Source of the DNA: Flavobacterium sp. N502540
GTDB lineage: Bacteria > Bacteroidota > Bacteroidia > Flavobacteriales > Flavobacteriaceae
DNA length: 64,000 nucleotides
Reading direction: 5' to 3'
Assembly (NCBI RefSeq): GCF_025947365.1
Contig: NZ_CP110012.1
Location: 2,976,001-3,040,000, forward strand
Of this stretch, positions 1 through 8,579 are shown piece by piece (position 1 is the first letter of the stretch; each line of letters starts with the position of its first letter). The notes beneath the pieces are model-generated. The model worked only from the letters and a program-made list of their open reading frames with translations, had not been told where the DNA came from and did no database searches. The position numbers and the translations under genes were made by a program.

Positions 1-1392
1 TTTTATGTTGTAGATCGAAGATTTTGCTTTATCATTAGGCAGAACATCTTTAAAACTCACATTGCTGATGCTCGGCAAATTGTCTTTTACCCAACTCGGA
101 ATGGTATCGTAACCCATACCAAAGGCCTGCAGAAAAGTAACCGCAATATCACTTAAAGAAATTACCTGATCGGTTCCGGTACTGGCACCAAAAGTCCAGG
201 CTTCTGCATCATAGTTGGCATATATGTTTAAGTCAACTCCTGAATCGGGAGTGGAAGGACCTATATGAAAGGTTCCGTTAATCTGACCTGTTGCGGTTCC
301 CTGTAAACTGCTTATTTCAAAACCTAAGCCGGTCATGGTAAAACTTAGGTCAGGACTTTGTATGCTAAAGAAAGTCCAATCAGCAACAATATCACAACTT
401 AATAAATATTCTTTTGAGGTTGGCTCAATATCCATTTGAAATGCTGTAATTTCCGATTTCAAATCAATCTGTACACTAGGGAGAAACATGGTAAGTAAAT
501 CTCCCAATTGAATGGTCCCTTCTATTAATTGTACGCCCATTGCAAAAGGAGCGTAGTAGGCTGATGCTTTTATGGTATTAGGATAGTCACCTGTTGTCGG
601 ATCTTTTTCACCAATATTAAAATAACCATCGATCTGCACATTAGTATCGCGCAATGAGGAGTCTCCGGGATAGGAAACAGAGAGCCCTATTTCGAGATTA
701 TTTAAAGTCAGATTGCTCAATAATAACCAGGGTTCATTGGTTTTTGCGGTTAATCCTATAGAAGAGATAATACTCTCACCAGCATCATACACCATGCTGA
801 TCTGACTAATTCCGATATCTGTAAAAGCATTTAACGGAGCGGGTAGTACACTCGAAATATTGATACCGCCTATCAGTTGTGAAAAATAGGATATACTAGG
901 ATAATCCGTTTCAAAATCAGCGTTAAGTACCCATTCGTTAAGAGTGATAGGTAAATCCATTGCCAGTTTTAAAGGAATACCAATATTAATTTCCCCCCCC
1001 ATACTTCCGGTTACTGGTGTTTGATCGTTAGCAGCATTTACCAGTATAAAAGGTTTACCAATGGAAAACCAGCTTACTCCCGCAATATCCCATGTTCCGT
1101 CGATCAATAATCCATTTAATACAGATATTAAAAAATTATTAGGTTCGGTAAAATCCATTTCAACCGGAAAGTTAACAATACCTAATATTGATGCTGTTCC
1201 ATTTTTGATAGAAACGGTTTTTCCATCAGCTGATTTTTCAACAGTACCATTATTGATTATGAAAGGCTGATTGGCAGTAAGTTTTAAATAAAAATCAGCA
1301 ATTGGACCACTGGAAAGGACTCCCGGTACCAGGTTTAAGTGTCCGGATGAATTGGCATTTACCAGTTCTGTATATAGTTCATCAAGTGTCAT
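1..1392 (-). CDS. Large beta-rich protein of unknown function (3' end beyond window)
   Basis: The reading frame opens at an ATG on the minus strand (1392-1390), begins MTLDELYTELVNANSSG, and stays open to the window edge, so at least 464 residues are visible and the C-terminus is missing. The sequence is acidic and rich in Asn, Ser, Thr, Ile and Leu, with alternating hydrophobic stretches that suggest repeated beta-sheet units of roughly 150-200 residues. No signal peptide, membrane segment or catalytic motif can be seen. It starts 10 bp after the stop of the 510-aa gene and belongs to the same tight three-gene operon (6439 to 1). I do not recognise the family. A structural or surface role would be a guess. 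Confidence 0.75.
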   Translation of the reverse strand, partial: MTLDELYTELVNANSSGHLNLVPGVLSSGPIADFYLKLTANQPFIINNGTVEKSADGKTVSIKNGTASILGIVNFPVEMDFTEPNNFLISVLNGLLIDGTWDIAGVSWFSIGKPFILVNAANDQTPVTGSMGGEINIGIPLKLAMDLPITLNEWVLNADFETDYPSISYFSQLIGGINISSVLPAPLNAFTDIGISQISMVYDAGESIISSIGLTAKTNEPWLLLSNLTLNNLEIGLSVSYPGDSSLRDTNVQIDGYFNIGEKDPTTGDYPNTIKASAYYAPFAMGVQLIEGTIQLGDLLTMFLPSVQIDLKSEITAFQMDIEPTSKEYLLSCDIVADWTFFSIQSPDLSFTMTGLGFEISSLQGTATGQINGTFHIGPSTPDSGVDLNIYANYDAEAWTFGASTGTDQVISLSDIAVTFLQAFGMGYDTIPSWVKDNLPSISNVSFKDVLPNDKAKSSIYNIK

Positions 1393-1402
1393 TGGTCTGC
1401 TG

Positions 1403-2935
1403 TTAAGGATTAATAATGTTACTGTTCAGGTATATCAGGGCATCTAATAATTTGTCATATTTTTCATCATGAAAATATTTTTCTATTTTTTTAAAGTACT
1501 TAGTTTGTTTATTATCAGGATTAGGTATTAAAGTATCGTAGGCATACTTACCAAGAACATAAGCAGGGCTTAATTGATTGATTCTTTGAGGTCTGGCTTC
1601 TAAACTATCTTGGGCAGTAAGTTTCGTTTTTGTATCGACTGTCCAACGTGAGGGAAAGGTGCTTAGTTTAGAAGATATCATAGTGGCAATCTCTCCATTT
1701 AGGTTATTACTGGAACCATTGCCGACAGGCACGTTTGGAAATAGAATTTTATTAAAATATGCTCCCGGTGTTGTTAATTGCAGGTAGGCTCTGCCAAAGT
1801 TCATCGCCAGTGTAGCCGTGTTTTGCCCTTCAAAAACAAAGGGCAAATTGGCCATATAATAGGTATAATTGAATATAGGAGCCGGTACGGGACCAATTTG
1901 AACCACTAGTATCTGTTTGTCCTTTAATCCGTTTATTAAATCACTCAACTCTTGTGGATTTGTACCGCTGTAATATTGTACTCTTGTTGCTAATTGCGAA
2001 GAAGTAAGATAGTTCAAACAATTGGTTGTTGCATCATAAAAACCACCTTTGCCAGGATATTTACCAGTATCAATTAACCCTTTTAAAGTAGTTAAATTAA
2101 CATTGTTGTCTTGTCCCGGCTGACTTACTGGCGAGAAGCTAACAATTACAGCCTTTCTTGCGTCCCCTCCACTTTGTTGATAAGAGATTCCACAACACAT
2201 ATTAAAAAGAGCAAGTATGGGGTCTATTGATCCTGTATTGATTCCGTACATTGGGGCCAGTAAAAATTTTTTGTCCGTTCCGTATAAGTTCAATAAAGTT
2301 GTGGTTAGATTTACTGTAGTATTCCATGAAGGTAATGCTGCCGGGAATTGCGCCCAAAAGGCATCGTTTCTGGTTGGGTTCTCAATATAGAAAGCTTGTT
2401 TATTAAAATTATTAATTTCTACATCTAAATCTACAGTAGCTCCATTAGAGTTAACATAAATGGCATTTTGACCCAGTTTCCAATCGTAAGGTTGTAATTC
2501 TATAATATATTTTGCATTTAGCCCCGATAATGTCACGACACCATTATCGTACCCCCCGGTTAAAGCCAAATCACAATCTGCCTGTGGTTTGGTAAAAGAC
2601 AGAAAAGTTACAAGTATATCCCCGGTATCGGTTGAATTTCTAAAAGTAAGCGGCTGGGGGTTAGCAGGATCAATAGGCAAGAGGACTTTTAGTTTATTAA
2701 GAGCATCCTGATCCTGATAAACTATTATAAAATTAGCGTTACAGCCTAATCTTATCATGTTAAACAATATATTAATCGATGAAGACTGATGCCCGAAGTT
2801 TCGACTGGTAGCAATAAAAATCTTTACTGTATTCAATGTTTGCAGATAGAGTTGTACCTCTGCTTTGGCTAAAGGAAAACGTTGATCGTTTTCGTCGCTG
2901 ACAGATTTTATTAGTTCATTAAGATTGAGTACCAT
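1403..2935 (-). CDS. 510-aa protein, possibly a divergent GT-B-like glycosyltransferase
   Basis: The protein starts MVLNLNELIKSVSDEND. Near residues 38-70 it has a predicted beta strand followed by RNFGHQSSSINILFNMIRLG and another strand. This resembles the first beta-alpha-beta unit of GT-B glycosyltransferases, where a GH pair precedes a helix. Around residues 366-392 the string PFVFEGQNTATLAMNFGRAYL resembles the acceptor/donor-site helix of MurG/UGT-like enzymes (P-x-x-E-G-x-N-T). Both are visual resemblances only. The gene lies 6 bp downstream of the 1165-aa gene and 10 bp upstream of the partial gene, so the three are almost certainly co-transcribed. There is no signal peptide. It could modify the neighbouring Ser/Thr-rich proteins, but this is inference. 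Confidence 0.7.
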   Translation of the reverse strand: MVLNLNELIKSVSDENDQRFPLAKAEVQLYLQTLNTVKIFIATSRNFGHQSSSINILFNMIRLGCNANFIIVYQDQDALNKLKVLLPIDPANPQPLTFRNSTDTGDILVTFLSFTKPQADCDLALTGGYDNGVVTLSGLNAKYIIELQPYDWKLGQNAIYVNSNGATVDLDVEINNFNKQAFYIENPTRNDAFWAQFPAALPSWNTTVNLTTTLLNLYGTDKKFLLAPMYGINTGSIDPILALFNMCCGISYQQSGGDARKAVIVSFSPVSQPGQDNNVNLTTLKGLIDTGKYPGKGGFYDATTNCLNYLTSSQLATRVQYYSGTNPQELSDLINGLKDKQILVVQIGPVPAPIFNYTYYMANLPFVFEGQNTATLAMNFGRAYLQLTTPGAYFNKILFPNVPVGNGSSNNLNGEIATMISSKLSTFPSRWTVDTKTKLTAQDSLEARPQRINQLSPAYVLGKYAYDTLIPNPDNKQTKYFKKIEKYFHDEKYDKLLDALIYLNSNIINP

Positions 2936-2941
2936 ATTTAT

Positions 2942-5900
2942 TTAACTTTTTACGTATGATCCGTACCAGCCTAAACTCTCAGGTTTTGCATTGGCGGCTG
3001 GGTTGCCAAATAGCATAAAACATATATTTCCTCCCGGTGGAAAAGATAAACTGAATACCTCTAAAGCAATATTATTAATCTTCATCAGATAAGCAGTAGT
3101 CTCTGTACCGGTTGCTTTTTGCAGCATAATGGAGCCAATATTTAACTTTAATACACCCTGCAGACTAAAAGAAGGAGCCTGCGGATTAACTCCCGGTAAT
3201 TTTACTCCTGCCCAGGCACCTTTTGCACCTACACACCAGGCCATCATAAAGGTTGAGGTAAATCCGGCAGAGCTTGCCAGTGATCCCAGTGTTCCCATGT
3301 TAAGGTTAAATACCAATGCATACCATTGACCGCTTACACTTTGCTGTTGCTGCAAAGAGGGAATGGCTACATTCAGATAGCCCTGAGAAGTTGGACTATT
3401 GGTGGCATCTCCATTGGTTATACCTGACAATTGTAAAGGAAAATGAGAATATAAACTGTCTTTTCGTGGAGTACTTTGCCCCACATCAAATGACATCTGA
3501 CTGATATCAAATACAAAAGTTTTGGTCGTTGGAGTTTCTAACTGAAAGGTAAGGTCAACATACATATTAGAATAAGACAATCCTCTGAAATTGTTTGTGG
3601 TACTCTCGGGTTCCGTTCCGAAAGAGAATAAATCAAAACCTTCCAGATCATTGTAATTGATAAAACCCCAGAAAGAGAATTTAGCATTAACCGTATCACT
3701 CGTCACATCGTTTTGAGATACAACTGTAATAAAAGCAGTTTTTATAAACTCAATATCCGTTATGATATTGGTATTTACAGGATTCAGAACATTATCGGAG
3801 GTATTGGTAAAAGCATACGACGGAACTCCATTATTGTTTTCGTAAGTGCCTGTGAGTACAATTAAATTGGCACGGTTGGTGGCATCAATGGTTTCTCCAA
3901 AGAGTTTGTTAACCGTTAGTGCCAGATAACTGTTGTAGTTGTATATTTTGCTGTTGGTAAATACAATTTTTAATTGCAGTACCACAAAATCATAATCTAC
4001 CGTACCGTTGATTGGAGCCGTATTTTTGTAAGTCACAGGATCTGAGCCCATACCTTCAAAAGTAGGATCTTCGTAATCGATTAAGGCAAACATCGAACTG
4101 GTAGGCTGCATAGAGACGTTACCTTTGTCATTGTTAACAATACTGATGTCAACCCCAAAATGATGCGCATAAAAATTATCTAAATCGATACCGGCAAGGA
4201 GCCCTTGTAGTTCTTTTGGGAAATCCTGTACACTGATATCAACTCCCAATGAGATAATTCCCTGCCAGTTAGGATTGGTCGCAATGTTGTAAAAATTTAG
4301 ATAATCATTATCGTGCTGCACCGTATACTTGTCCATTCCACTTTGGATGTATTGTTCTAACCACATACTCAGGTTAGGCAGCCCATTACTGCTGGTATCA
4401 TTAAAAGTATCCGGAGAATTCCAGCCCTGAATATTTTTTACTTTATCGGTTAGTTTTCCGGTACAGAATTTAAAGATGATGACATTTTTGTATTTGCCAT
4501 TCATGGGGTCTTTCGGGACATTCAATACAAAAGGCCATTCTGTAATCTCCATTTCATTGCTGAAATTATCCAGGACATAAGTTCCGTCGCTCAGTTTTTG
4601 ATTGTATGAAATCACCAAAAACAGCTGATTGGACTGTAAGGCGGTTTGTAATGTTGAACTTGGCGGTGTAAATTGTAAGTTAAATATTTTAGAAAGAGTG
4701 CCGTTTGATGTCAAAAATTGATTGCTGGCCAATTGTAACGTATTCCATTTGCCATCGTTAGGATTTACATTTACATAAAATCCTTGCGGACTGGTCGAGG
4801 ATATCCCACTTTCGTTATCGTTTACGCTTGCTCTGGCATTCAATAATCGGCTGGCAGTAGGTGGAAGATTTTCAGTACTTACTACATTGGCGATAATTGC
4901 TTTTCTTGTTGGGTTAAGTATTTGTTTTTCGAACAAGGAGAAATCAACATTTTTAGATGGAGTAGCCGTTACAGCTCCGTAGGGTACTAAAGGAAAAAAT
5001 ATAGTTTCTTTAGCAGCAGATAAGACGCCTGATCCGGTTGTCAGGTGACTGAACAATGGAGATTGTGCATCTTTATCAGGAGAGAATAGAGGAGACCCTT
5101 GAGGCTGGGCATGGTAAACGACCGGTGTTTGTTCAGAATTGGCCAAAACTACACCATTCCATGCTGTAATATAGCTGTTCGCCAGCCATTCCTGAGTGGT
5201 ATTACTGCCTACAACATTTTGAGTAGCCTGAATAGGGAACTGTGGCGCAAATGCATTCTGATTGGTCTGGTAGTAGAGCCAGTCTCCCGCTCCGGTAATG
5301 GTATTGTTGACATCGATAAACTGAGGCGTAAAACTGATGGTTTCTGTAGAACCCAGTCCGCACATCAATTGTACCTGATTGTTAGCGTCTACATTGCTTT
5401 GATACGAAATGTCAAGTGTTAGAGATGATGCGCCTTGAGGCGTCATGTACCAAACGGCATTCGGGTCGTTCGGAGTCTGCTCGCTAAAAACCAGCATCGA
5501 ACTGTTTTGTGTTGGGTAATTTAGGGAAACGCCATTGTTTGTGAAATTCGTATAGGGAATTAAAATGAGCGGATATCCAAAATTAGTCAGATAATAAGAA
5601 GAAAGCGTTGAAAGTCTGCTTTGTTGAGTAAAGGTATTGTAAGTTAATCCCAAATAAGCAAAATAAGTATTTACACCGGACTTATTCAGTAAATCACAAG
5701 GGAAAATACTACTCTGCATGGTGATCAAATCGTTCAGACTTCCAGCTTCGATCAAGGCGAAAGTAACCCTTGTTAATACGCCGCTGTTTGCATTATTATT
5801 AAAACTATATTGATTGCTTACATTAAAACCGATAAAGTCTGAAGCGGCATCAAAACCAAGTACAAACCTGATGTGACCTTGGCCGACACCGGTAAGAGGT

Positions 5901-6439
5901 ATTTCGATGGTACTTTGAATCTGACTTGAAGAAGCAATATTATTGGGTCTGAAACTATAGTTGGCCGATCCTTGCTGACCGGATATTGTCATCGTGTTAT
6001 TGGTAGTATCGAGTGTTAGTAAGACATTGTTATTGCTTATAAAAAGCGTTGCAAAATCATTCCCGAAACTGTAGTTAAACCCTGTTAGAACAGAATAGAT
6101 CCCATTGGTGCCTCCTGTTAAAATTAGTTGGGTAGTATTGCTTGCAGTCAGTGCTGTATTGGGATTTTCAAACCAAACAACCGATGCTGACTGATAAGTT
6201 TGCAGCGGACCAAGAAATGAATATACATTATTTACAAACGTATTGATGTCAATGGTGGGGGCATTTAAAGAAAATAAAAAGTAACCGTTGTAACCGGAAA
6301 GTTCATCCAGACCTATTGAACCACTTGCAGGTCCTGTAACTCCATTTGCCAGTAAATAGGCACACCAACTGTTATCTTTTGCTGCCAGATACAAGGAAGA
6401 ATTGCCTGACGAAGTATTTGTGAATTGTAAGGTTGCCAT
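2942..6439 (-). CDS. 1165-aa Asn/Ser/Thr-rich protein of unknown function
   Basis: It starts MATLQFTNTSSGNSSLYLAA and ends in GWYGSYVKS. Composition is strongly biased toward Asn, Ser, Thr, Gly and aromatic residues with very few Cys or His, as in extended beta-sandwich or fibre proteins. No signal peptide, lipobox, transmembrane helix or C-terminal type IX sorting domain is evident, so export by Sec or T9SS is not supported. It is the first gene of a tight three-gene operon, 6 bp before the 510-aa gene. A 143-bp gap with heptamer repeats separates it from the small secreted protein upstream. I do not recognise the family. Confidence 0.75.
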   Translation of the reverse strand: MATLQFTNTSSGNSSLYLAAKDNSWCAYLLANGVTGPASGSIGLDELSGYNGYFLFSLNAPTIDINTFVNNVYSFLGPLQTYQSASVVWFENPNTALTASNTTQLILTGGTNGIYSVLTGFNYSFGNDFATLFISNNNVLLTLDTTNNTMTISGQQGSANYSFRPNNIASSSQIQSTIEIPLTGVGQGHIRFVLGFDAASDFIGFNVSNQYSFNNNANSGVLTRVTFALIEAGSLNDLITMQSSIFPCDLLNKSGVNTYFAYLGLTYNTFTQQSRLSTLSSYYLTNFGYPLILIPYTNFTNNGVSLNYPTQNSSMLVFSEQTPNDPNAVWYMTPQGASSLTLDISYQSNVDANNQVQLMCGLGSTETISFTPQFIDVNNTITGAGDWLYYQTNQNAFAPQFPIQATQNVVGSNTTQEWLANSYITAWNGVVLANSEQTPVVYHAQPQGSPLFSPDKDAQSPLFSHLTTGSGVLSAAKETIFFPLVPYGAVTATPSKNVDFSLFEKQILNPTRKAIIANVVSTENLPPTASRLLNARASVNDNESGISSTSPQGFYVNVNPNDGKWNTLQLASNQFLTSNGTLSKIFNLQFTPPSSTLQTALQSNQLFLVISYNQKLSDGTYVLDNFSNEMEITEWPFVLNVPKDPMNGKYKNVIIFKFCTGKLTDKVKNIQGWNSPDTFNDTSSNGLPNLSMWLEQYIQSGMDKYTVQHDNDYLNFYNIATNPNWQGIISLGVDISVQDFPKELQGLLAGIDLDNFYAHHFGVDISIVNNDKGNVSMQPTSSMFALIDYEDPTFEGMGSDPVTYKNTAPINGTVDYDFVVLQLKIVFTNSKIYNYNSYLALTVNKLFGETIDATNRANLIVLTGTYENNNGVPSYAFTNTSDNVLNPVNTNIITDIEFIKTAFITVVSQNDVTSDTVNAKFSFWGFINYNDLEGFDLFSFGTEPESTTNNFRGLSYSNMYVDLTFQLETPTTKTFVFDISQMSFDVGQSTPRKDSLYSHFPLQLSGITNGDATNSPTSQGYLNVAIPSLQQQQSVSGQWYALVFNLNMGTLGSLASSAGFTSTFMMAWCVGAKGAWAGVKLPGVNPQAPSFSLQGVLKLNIGSIMLQKATGTETTAYLMKINNIALEVFSLSFPPGGNICFMLFGNPAANAKPESLGWYGSYVKS

Positions 6440-6479
6440 ATCTTTTTTGTCTAAAGGTCAAAGGTTGAAAGTTTTTTAA

Positions 6480-6507
6480 TTTCAAGTTTCAAGTTTCAGG
6501 TTTCAAG
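6480..6507. repeat. Heptamer tandem repeat TTTCAAG x4
   Basis: Four consecutive 7-bp units (TTTCAAG, TTTCAAG, TTTCAGG, TTTCAAG) lie in the gap upstream of the 1165-aa gene. This is one of three heptamer microsatellites seen in intergenic DNA here (others at 8363-8404 and 27393-27427). At about 40 bp upstream of the start codon it could sit in the 5' leader or promoter. Confidence 0.85.
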
Positions 6508-6582
6508 TGAGACTGCGACTGAAAACTGCGATTTCTGTTTATAGTTCCATTTCACAACTCAAATTTCACATCCCACAACTGG

Positions 6583-7053
6583 TTACTCATAAACATACCA
6601 TCCTACTAAGTCACCCTTAAAGGGAAAACTGGTATTATTTTCTTTGACCGTATAGGTCAAATCTGCTTTCAGGGTTGAAACTAACGGAGAGAAATTCAGA
6701 TAAATACTGAGGCTTCCGCTGGTAGCACTTGCTCCTGATTTCAGATCAAACTGATAAATTGGATTAGTGGGAGTTAAAGATTCTACTCCTACCAAAACGG
6801 TGGATAAATATAAAGTACAGACTACAATTTTGCCCGTGGGATCAATAGCGTAATGTATTAATAAATCACCAAAATAACGTTCTCCTGTAGTTCCGCTTGC
6901 GACTATAGGCGGAGCTATTTTTTCAAGAGGTACCGGTAGGGTATCCTGAGCCAAAGCAGCTATAGGTAATGTGACAAACATCAGAATAAATATCACTTTT
7001 AAAAGGATATTTTTATTACAAATGGAATAGCTATAGACTGTTTTTGATTTCAT
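6583..7053 (-). CDS. Small secreted protein of unknown function
   Basis: The 156-residue product has a convincing Sec signal peptide: a basic N-region, a hydrophobic core LKVIFILMFVTLPIAAL, and a likely cleavage after LAQ near residue 36 with DTLP following. The mature part is about 120 residues, beta-rich, with one Cys, and ends GDLVGWYVYE. The gene follows the 128-aa gene after 41 bp and precedes the large-protein operon. It is the only member of this left-hand group with an export signal. The family is not recognised. Confidence 0.75.
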   Translation of the reverse strand: MKSKTVYSYSICNKNILLKVIFILMFVTLPIAALAQDTLPVPLEKIAPPIVASGTTGERYFGDLLIHYAIDPTGKIVVCTLYLSTVLVGVESLTPTNPIYQFDLKSGASATSGSLSIYLNFSPLVSTLKADLTYTVKENNTSFPFKGDLVGWYVYE

Positions 7054-7094
7054 AAATACAATTGACTCCAGAGGGATTTGTCTTCTGATTTTAG

Positions 7095-7481
7095 TTAAGA
7101 CCAGGCCGCGATTTGTTTGGCGAAAGGAACTTCGTTTTCACCGTTCAAGTCAGTGGCTTTTCCATGACAAGTCACCTGTCCGGTATCTAATCCAAATTGC
7201 GCCCGGAAAGAGATGAGGTCTATTTGTAGTTTTTGAGGTCCAATGGTAAAGCTCATGTTTACTGCTTTTGACTGTACAGGAGAAAGGGTCACCGATCCTA
7301 AAATCCCGTTTTGTATCACAGGTCCGGGACCTAAAGGAGGACCTACAGTTGAAGCTTCGCCTCCCAGTGCAGAAGTAAAGGTTGTTGTTGATACTTCCAT
7401 GCCATCAATAACTGAAACAACGGTGGATGCTTTGATGCTGTTTACTAATATCGCATCTTCTGAGTAAGGATAAGTTGCCAT
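7095..7481 (-). CDS. Small MATYPYS-family protein A (128 aa), unknown function
   Basis: The frame extends further upstream, but the start is placed at the internal ATG (7481-7479) because the product then begins MATYPYSEDAILVNSIKAST, aligning with the start of the paralogue at 8094. The two share most residues across their length, including LQIDLISFRAQFGLD and a C-terminal AKQIA-WS. This copy has an extra Gly/Pro-rich insertion near residues 40-58 (GPPLGPGPV). There are no Cys residues, signal peptide or membrane segment. It probably forms a small soluble beta-rich fold. Function is unknown. The pair may be subunits of the same assembly as the large proteins, judging only by proximity and orientation. 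Confidence 0.75.
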   Translation of the reverse strand: MATYPYSEDAILVNSIKASTVVSVIDGMEVSTTTFTSALGGEASTVGPPLGPGPVIQNGILGSVTLSPVQSKAVNMSFTIGPQKLQIDLISFRAQFGLDTGQVTCHGKATDLNGENEVPFAKQIAAWS

Positions 7482-7509
7482 AATTTTAATACCAATTTTA
7501 TTTCTATTG

Positions 7510-7572
7510 TAGTCCAATGTTTTCTGGTATAATGCCGATGTAATATGAAAATAGTGCAATGAAATTGGACTA
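7510..7572. repeat. Inverted repeat between the two small paralogues
   Basis: TAGTCCAAT (7510-7518) and ATTGGACTA (7564-7572) are perfect 9-bp inverted arms separated by 45 bp, in the 283-bp gap between the 109-aa and 128-aa genes. The rest of this gap also holds a short palindrome (CCAGGA/TCCTGG near 7738-7754), just after the stop of the 109-aa gene on the minus strand, with no clear T-tract. These could be mRNA structure or a binding site. No function is assigned. Confidence 0.5.
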
Positions 7573-7764
7573 TATTGAATATACAATCGGTATAAGTAGG
7601 ATAAAAGGAGATTTCCTGGGCTAACGAATAGTTAGGAAGTATGGGATAAACCAGTAAAGACTGTTATCGATATAATATTTATAGTGTAGATTGGGGTCTA
7701 TACAAGCAGTTTCCTACTTCATAAATATAATTTTATCCCAGGAAAATATCCTGGTTGTTTTTAA

Positions 7765-8094
7765 TTAAGACCAACTTGCGATTTGTTTCGCAAAAGCAGT
7801 TTCGTTGTTCCCGTCCTGATCTGTTGCACGCCCGCTTGCTGTAACCTGACCACTGTCAAGACCGAATTGTGCTCTGAAACTGATAAGGTCAATTTGTAGC
7901 TTTTGCGCCCCAGCTTTAAACTCTACATTTGTAGCTGTTGGCTGTACAGGTGAAAGGGTGATTTTTCCTAAATCTCCTGCTGGTGAAGTAAAAGTAGTAA
8001 CCGATACTTGCATTCCTGACACAATAGAAACTACTGTCGTTGCTTTGATACTGTTCACTAAAAGTGCTTCTTGTGAATACGGGTAAGTTGCCAT
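7765..8094 (-). CDS. Small MATYPYS-family protein B (109 aa), unknown function
   Basis: The product begins MATYPYSQEALLVNSIKATT and is a paralogue of the 128-aa protein encoded just downstream. It lacks that protein's Gly/Pro insertion, so it represents the simpler form. No signal peptide, Cys or catalytic motif is visible. It is the most upstream gene of the left-hand minus-strand group. The 248 bp between its start and the beginning of the duplicated region at 8343 must hold its promoter, but no clear TAnnTTTG element was found there. The family is not recognised. Confidence 0.75.
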   Translation of the reverse strand: MATYPYSQEALLVNSIKATTVVSIVSGMQVSVTTFTSPAGDLGKITLSPVQPTATNVEFKAGAQKLQIDLISFRAQFGLDSGQVTASGRATDQDGNNETAFAKQIASWS

Positions 8095-8362
8095 AATTTA
8101 TTTGTTTGTTTGTGTTTCCTACTCATAAGGCTTTTCGGAATCCGCCTCGTTTTTTTGTAAGTGGGTTCTGACTCCACTGTTTTTGGTACATACAATATTA
8201 GATAAAATATGGTTTTTTAAAACGCGTATAAATACTTGTTTTTAAATTGATTACAATTTTTTAACAAGACAATGCTTTATTGTTTGAATTGCCGATAGTG
8301 CCCAATAGATCTGGGTGAAACTAACGGTGTAATTTTGGCAGAATAGATTTTAAGAGATGTGA

Positions 8363-8404
8363 AAAGAGTAAAGAGTAAAGAGTAAAGAGTAAAGAGTAAA
8401 GAGT
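8363..8404. repeat. Heptamer tandem repeat AAAGAGT x6
   Basis: Six perfect AAAGAGT units occur here, while the matching position in the second cassette copy (35547-35560) has only two, with identical flanks. This shows copy-number change by slippage since the duplication. It lies in the 485-bp gap 8095-8579, which otherwise holds only repeat-like sequence and no supportable gene. Confidence 0.95.
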
Positions 8405-8484
8405 GTCTCATAGAAACACATTCCTCTATTATAATGCTCTGCGTTTTATTAAAAGTGAAACGCCTTATTTTAGGCTGTAAAAGT

Positions 8485-8557
8485 CTATGTTTCTATGTGT
8501 TTAAACCATAGCCACAGAAAAAATCTGCGTGAAAATACTCCACGCATTGAAACATAG
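8485..8557. repeat. Imperfect inverted-repeat element (intergenic, dispersed type)
   Basis: CTATGTTTC (8485-8493) and GAAACATAG (8549-8557) are inverted arms around an inner hairpin GCGTG (8527-8531) / CACGC (8541-8545). The same element recurs at the start of cassette copy 2, and a longer relative with perfect 20-bp arms lies at 35424-35533. It sits just downstream of the LuxR-like gene (its 3' side on the minus strand), so it may also act as a terminator or stabilising structure. Confidence 0.6.
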
Positions 8558-8579
8558 TTTTTATAAGAAGAAAAGAATA

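Noticed and set aside
8363..8404. Possible CRISPR array
   Set aside because: Units of 7 bp without spacers are a microsatellite, not a CRISPR array; no cas genes are present.
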